The notes under the pieces: model-generated
Seen by the model: only the letters and a program-made list of their open reading frames with translations
Database searches by the model: none
Told to the model about the DNA's origin: nothing
DNA from: Pseudomonadota bacterium
GTDB lineage: Bacteria; Pseudomonadota; Gammaproteobacteria; Arenicellales; Arenicellaceae
Length of the DNA stretch: 6,696 bases
Direction of reading: 5' to 3'
Assembly (NCBI GenBank): GCA_018660405.1
Contig: JABJKL010000086.1
Coordinates: 1-6,696 of the forward strand
In this document: one piece after another, positions 5,298 to 6,696 of the stretch
Layout of the letters: every line of letters begins with the position of its first letter
How positions within the stretch are numbered: the stretch's first letter is position 1
Position numbers and translations under genes: made by a program

Positions 5298-5325
5298 TTG
5301 GACATAACTAACCCCACCGTATTAA
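5298..5325 (+). promoter_or_regulatory. candidate promoter for the membrane-protein gene
   Basis: TTGGAC (5298-5303, 5/6) and TATTAA (5320-5325, 4/6) are separated by 16 bp, so transcription would begin near 5332, very close to the ATG at 5335. A dyad TGTCC (5285-5289) / GGACA (5300-5304) overlaps the -35 and could be a repressor site. Confidence 0.4.
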
Positions 5326-5334
5326 TGCAGGACA

Positions 5335-5886
5335 ATGAACATAATGTCTCAAATCAGTACTATTTTTTCCATTGCCGTATTCCGTGAAAAGGCACAAAAC
5401 CTGGTCGCGTCAAACCAGCTTATGATGATGTGCCTGCTTGCTGCCATTGGGGCTGGCTTCATTAATCGGGAGCTGAGCGCCGAAAATGGTGCATCACTAT
5501 TGTTGGCCGCTGCTGAGAGTGTGTTGTATTCCGGGTTTGTTTTTATCGTTTTAGCTCTGCATCGAAAACCAGAACGCTTTGTGCAAACAATCAGCGCCAT
5601 ACTGGGCACAAACGCCATCATTCAACTGATTGCCCTTCCCTTATTTGCCACCAGTGGGCAAATTACGGCCGACCTGGGAGAAACCAGCGGCACTATATTA
5701 TTCGCCCTGTTACTGGTGGGTGCATGGAGCTTCGCGGTGTCAGTATCCGTGCTCAAGGAAGCATTGGAGGTGCGCCTCGCCCCAGCCGTTCTTACTACAC
5801 TGGCGTGTCAAATGGCTACCCTTATAATCCTGGTAATGCTATTTCCTGAACTCACAGCAGATGTTGAAGCGACGACCTCGAGCTAA
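5335..5886 (+). CDS. five-helix inner-membrane protein of unknown function
   Basis: A 183-residue integral membrane protein. Hydrophobic segments lie at about 28-44, 54-76, 83-106, 119-140 and 149-171, with no signal peptide and no recognisable catalytic motif. The stretch HRKPERFVQTISAILGTNAIIQLIALPL (about residues 76-103) resembles a group of uncharacterised proteobacterial membrane proteins, loosely Yip1-like in topology. I cannot assign a function. Two in-frame starts are possible: ATG 5335, where an AGGA (5329-5332) is too close at 2 nt, and ATG 5344, where the same AGGA is 11 nt away. The latter gives 180 residues. It lies 40 bp upstream of the mpl-like frame on the same strand and may be co-transcribed with it. 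Confidence 0.75.
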   Translation: MNIMSQISTIFSIAVFREKAQNLVASNQLMMMCLLAAIGAGFINRELSAENGASLLLAAAESVLYSGFVFIVLALHRKPERFVQTISAILGTNAIIQLIALPLFATSGQITADLGETSGTILFALLLVGAWSFAVSVSVLKEALEVRLAPAVLTTLACQMATLIILVMLFPELTADVEATTSS

Positions 5887-5926
5887 GTAAGCGATATCTA
5901 TAAATTACGTAACACAGATCGCTAAA

Positions 5927-6277
5927 TTGCAACTACATATTTTAGGCATCTGCGGCACCTTTATGGGTGGCGTTGCGCGCCTCGCCAAAGAGCTCGGCCA
6001 TACCGTAAGCGGAACCGACACGAACCCCTACCCGCCGATGAGCACGCAGTTAGAGGCGCTAAACGTCCAGTTATTTGAAGGCTATTCGCCTGATAATATC
6101 CCCGAACATACGGATATTGTGGTGGTCGGCAACACGATCTCGCGCGGCAATCCGGAACTTGAGGCCGTATTAAGCAAACGCATGCGATACACCTCCGGCG
6201 CACAATGGTTATCTGAAAATGTATTGCATAACCGTTGGGTTCTGGCAGTCGCTGGCACGCATGGTAAAACGACCACC
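5927..6277 (+). CDS. mpl: Mpl N-terminal part (murein tripeptide ligase), joined in frame to a foreign segment
   Basis: The frame opens at TTG 5927 and reads MQLHILGICGTFMGGVARLAKELGHTVSGTD, the hallmark N-terminus of UDP-N-acetylmuramate:L-alanyl-gamma-D-glutamyl-meso-diaminopimelate ligase. It continues through VVVGNTISRGNPELEAVL (65-82) and YTSGAQWLSENVL to the ATP-binding P-loop AGTHGKTTT (109-117). Mpl is a cytoplasmic ligase that reattaches recycled murein tripeptide to UDP-MurNAc. The Mur-type central and C-terminal domains, about 340 residues, are absent: directly after the P-loop the frame changes to a sulfite reductase sequence. Met13 at 5963 lies inside the glycine-rich loop and cannot be the start, and no other ATG, GTG or TTG is available between the stop at 5888 and 5927 except a GTA-type non-start. 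As it stands the product could not be an active ligase. Confidence 0.85.
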
Positions 6278-6696
6278 TTTCCCAGGGTGGCTGACGTCAT
6301 AGGCTTTTGCCGTCGGGAACAAGCGGTGCAGGTCTCCGAGGAAATCGTCAAGATCCAGCGTGATTTTGGGAATCGTTCGGACAGGCGAAATGCACGGTTG
6401 AAATATACGATAGAGGCGCACGGGGTGGATTGGTTTAAGAACGAGTTGCATGAGCGCCTGGGATGGCAACTGGAAGCAACTCGTGATTTTTCCTTTGAGT
6501 CCACGACGGACCGTTACGGATGGAGCGAGGATGCCGATGGCAAATGGGCTTATGGGCTTTTTGTGGAGGGCGGACGGTTGAGGGATGCCGGGCAGGCCTT
6601 GGAAAAAACGGCGATGCGCGAAATTGCCGCTGAAATCCCTTGCGAATTTCGTCTCACCGCAAACCAAAATTTGGTCATTGCCCGCGTTTCGGTCGA
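6257..6696 (+). CDS. cysI: sulfite reductase hemoprotein (CysI/Sir-like) internal fragment, open at window edge
   Basis: In the same frame as mpl, the residues from about THGKTTTFPRVADVIGF onward match assimilatory sulfite reductase. The segments are VSEEIVKIQRDFGNRSDRRNARLKYTIE, GVDWFKNELHERLGW, FESTTDRYGWSEDADGKW, YGLFVEGGRLRD and FRLTANQNLVIARVS. These correspond to E. coli CysI [23 protein letters not shown]...GDRIGW...LTLFIENGRI...FRITANQNLIIAGV. NARLKYT aligns with the siroheme/sulfite-site Lys215/Lys217 region, with Arg and Lys here. The N-terminal half of the enzyme is missing, and the Fe4S4 cysteines lie beyond the window. Leucine is mostly TTG or CTG here, while the mpl part uses more TTA and CTA, which suggests a different source genome. 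The exact left limit is ambiguous because HGKTTT could belong to either family. Confidence 0.82.

Noticed and set aside
5285..5304. Insertion-sequence end, suggested by AAAGTTGGACA as in some IS3/IS150-group termini
   Set aside because: No transposase, no matching second terminus and no target duplication. The motif is better explained as part of a promoter dyad.
5927..6696. A genuine new bifunctional Mpl-sulfite reductase enzyme
   Set aside because: Both partners are cut inside their folds: Mpl right after its P-loop, the reductase without its N-terminal half. No coherent active site could form, so a chimera is more likely.

Overview
The window looks like a gammaproteobacterial chromosome of moderate GC content. 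It carries a PhoP/PhoQ-type two-component system, an HRDC-type RNase D and the start of Mpl, all reading as gammaproteobacterial proteins. A Cellvibrionales-like marine lineage would fit, but that placement is a guess. No tRNA, rRNA, CRISPR array or intact transposase gene is visible.

Layout. Six genes run leftward on the minus strand. In transcription order they are rnd (5210-4116), a glycine-zipper envelope protein (3774-3214), a small exported PepSY protein (3162-2830), phoP (2465-1785), phoQ (1788-400) and a YdjA-like nitroreductase cut by the left edge (256-1). Two genes run rightward from the divergent promoter region at 5211-5334: a five-helix membrane protein (5335-5886), then an open frame from 5927 to the right edge. 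PepSY, PhoP and PhoQ form an envelope-sensing module. An 11-bp-period direct repeat in front of the glycine-zipper gene could link that gene to the same regulator.

Non-coding structure. The 367-bp gap between the PepSY gene and phoP is mostly filled by a 263-bp element (2478-2740). It has 32-bp terminal inverted repeats (29/32) and two internal hairpins of about 97 nt that occupy nearly all the remaining sequence, so it can fold into a cloverleaf or T shape. It ends 12 bp before the phoP start codon and appears to supply the phoP promoter. A second, unrelated hairpin element of about 141 bp (3975-4115) with imperfect arms of about 50 nt sits directly after the rnd stop codon. Both look like non-autonomous MITE-type elements.

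Right edge. The last frame starts as Mpl (peptidoglycan-recycling ligase) and, immediately after the P-loop THGKTTT, becomes an assimilatory sulfite reductase hemoprotein (CysI/Sir-like) with different codon habits. The switch falls in a motif both families can share. A chimeric assembly joined at a short identical stretch is the most likely explanation, so sequence to the right of about 6257 should not be assumed to belong to this genome.
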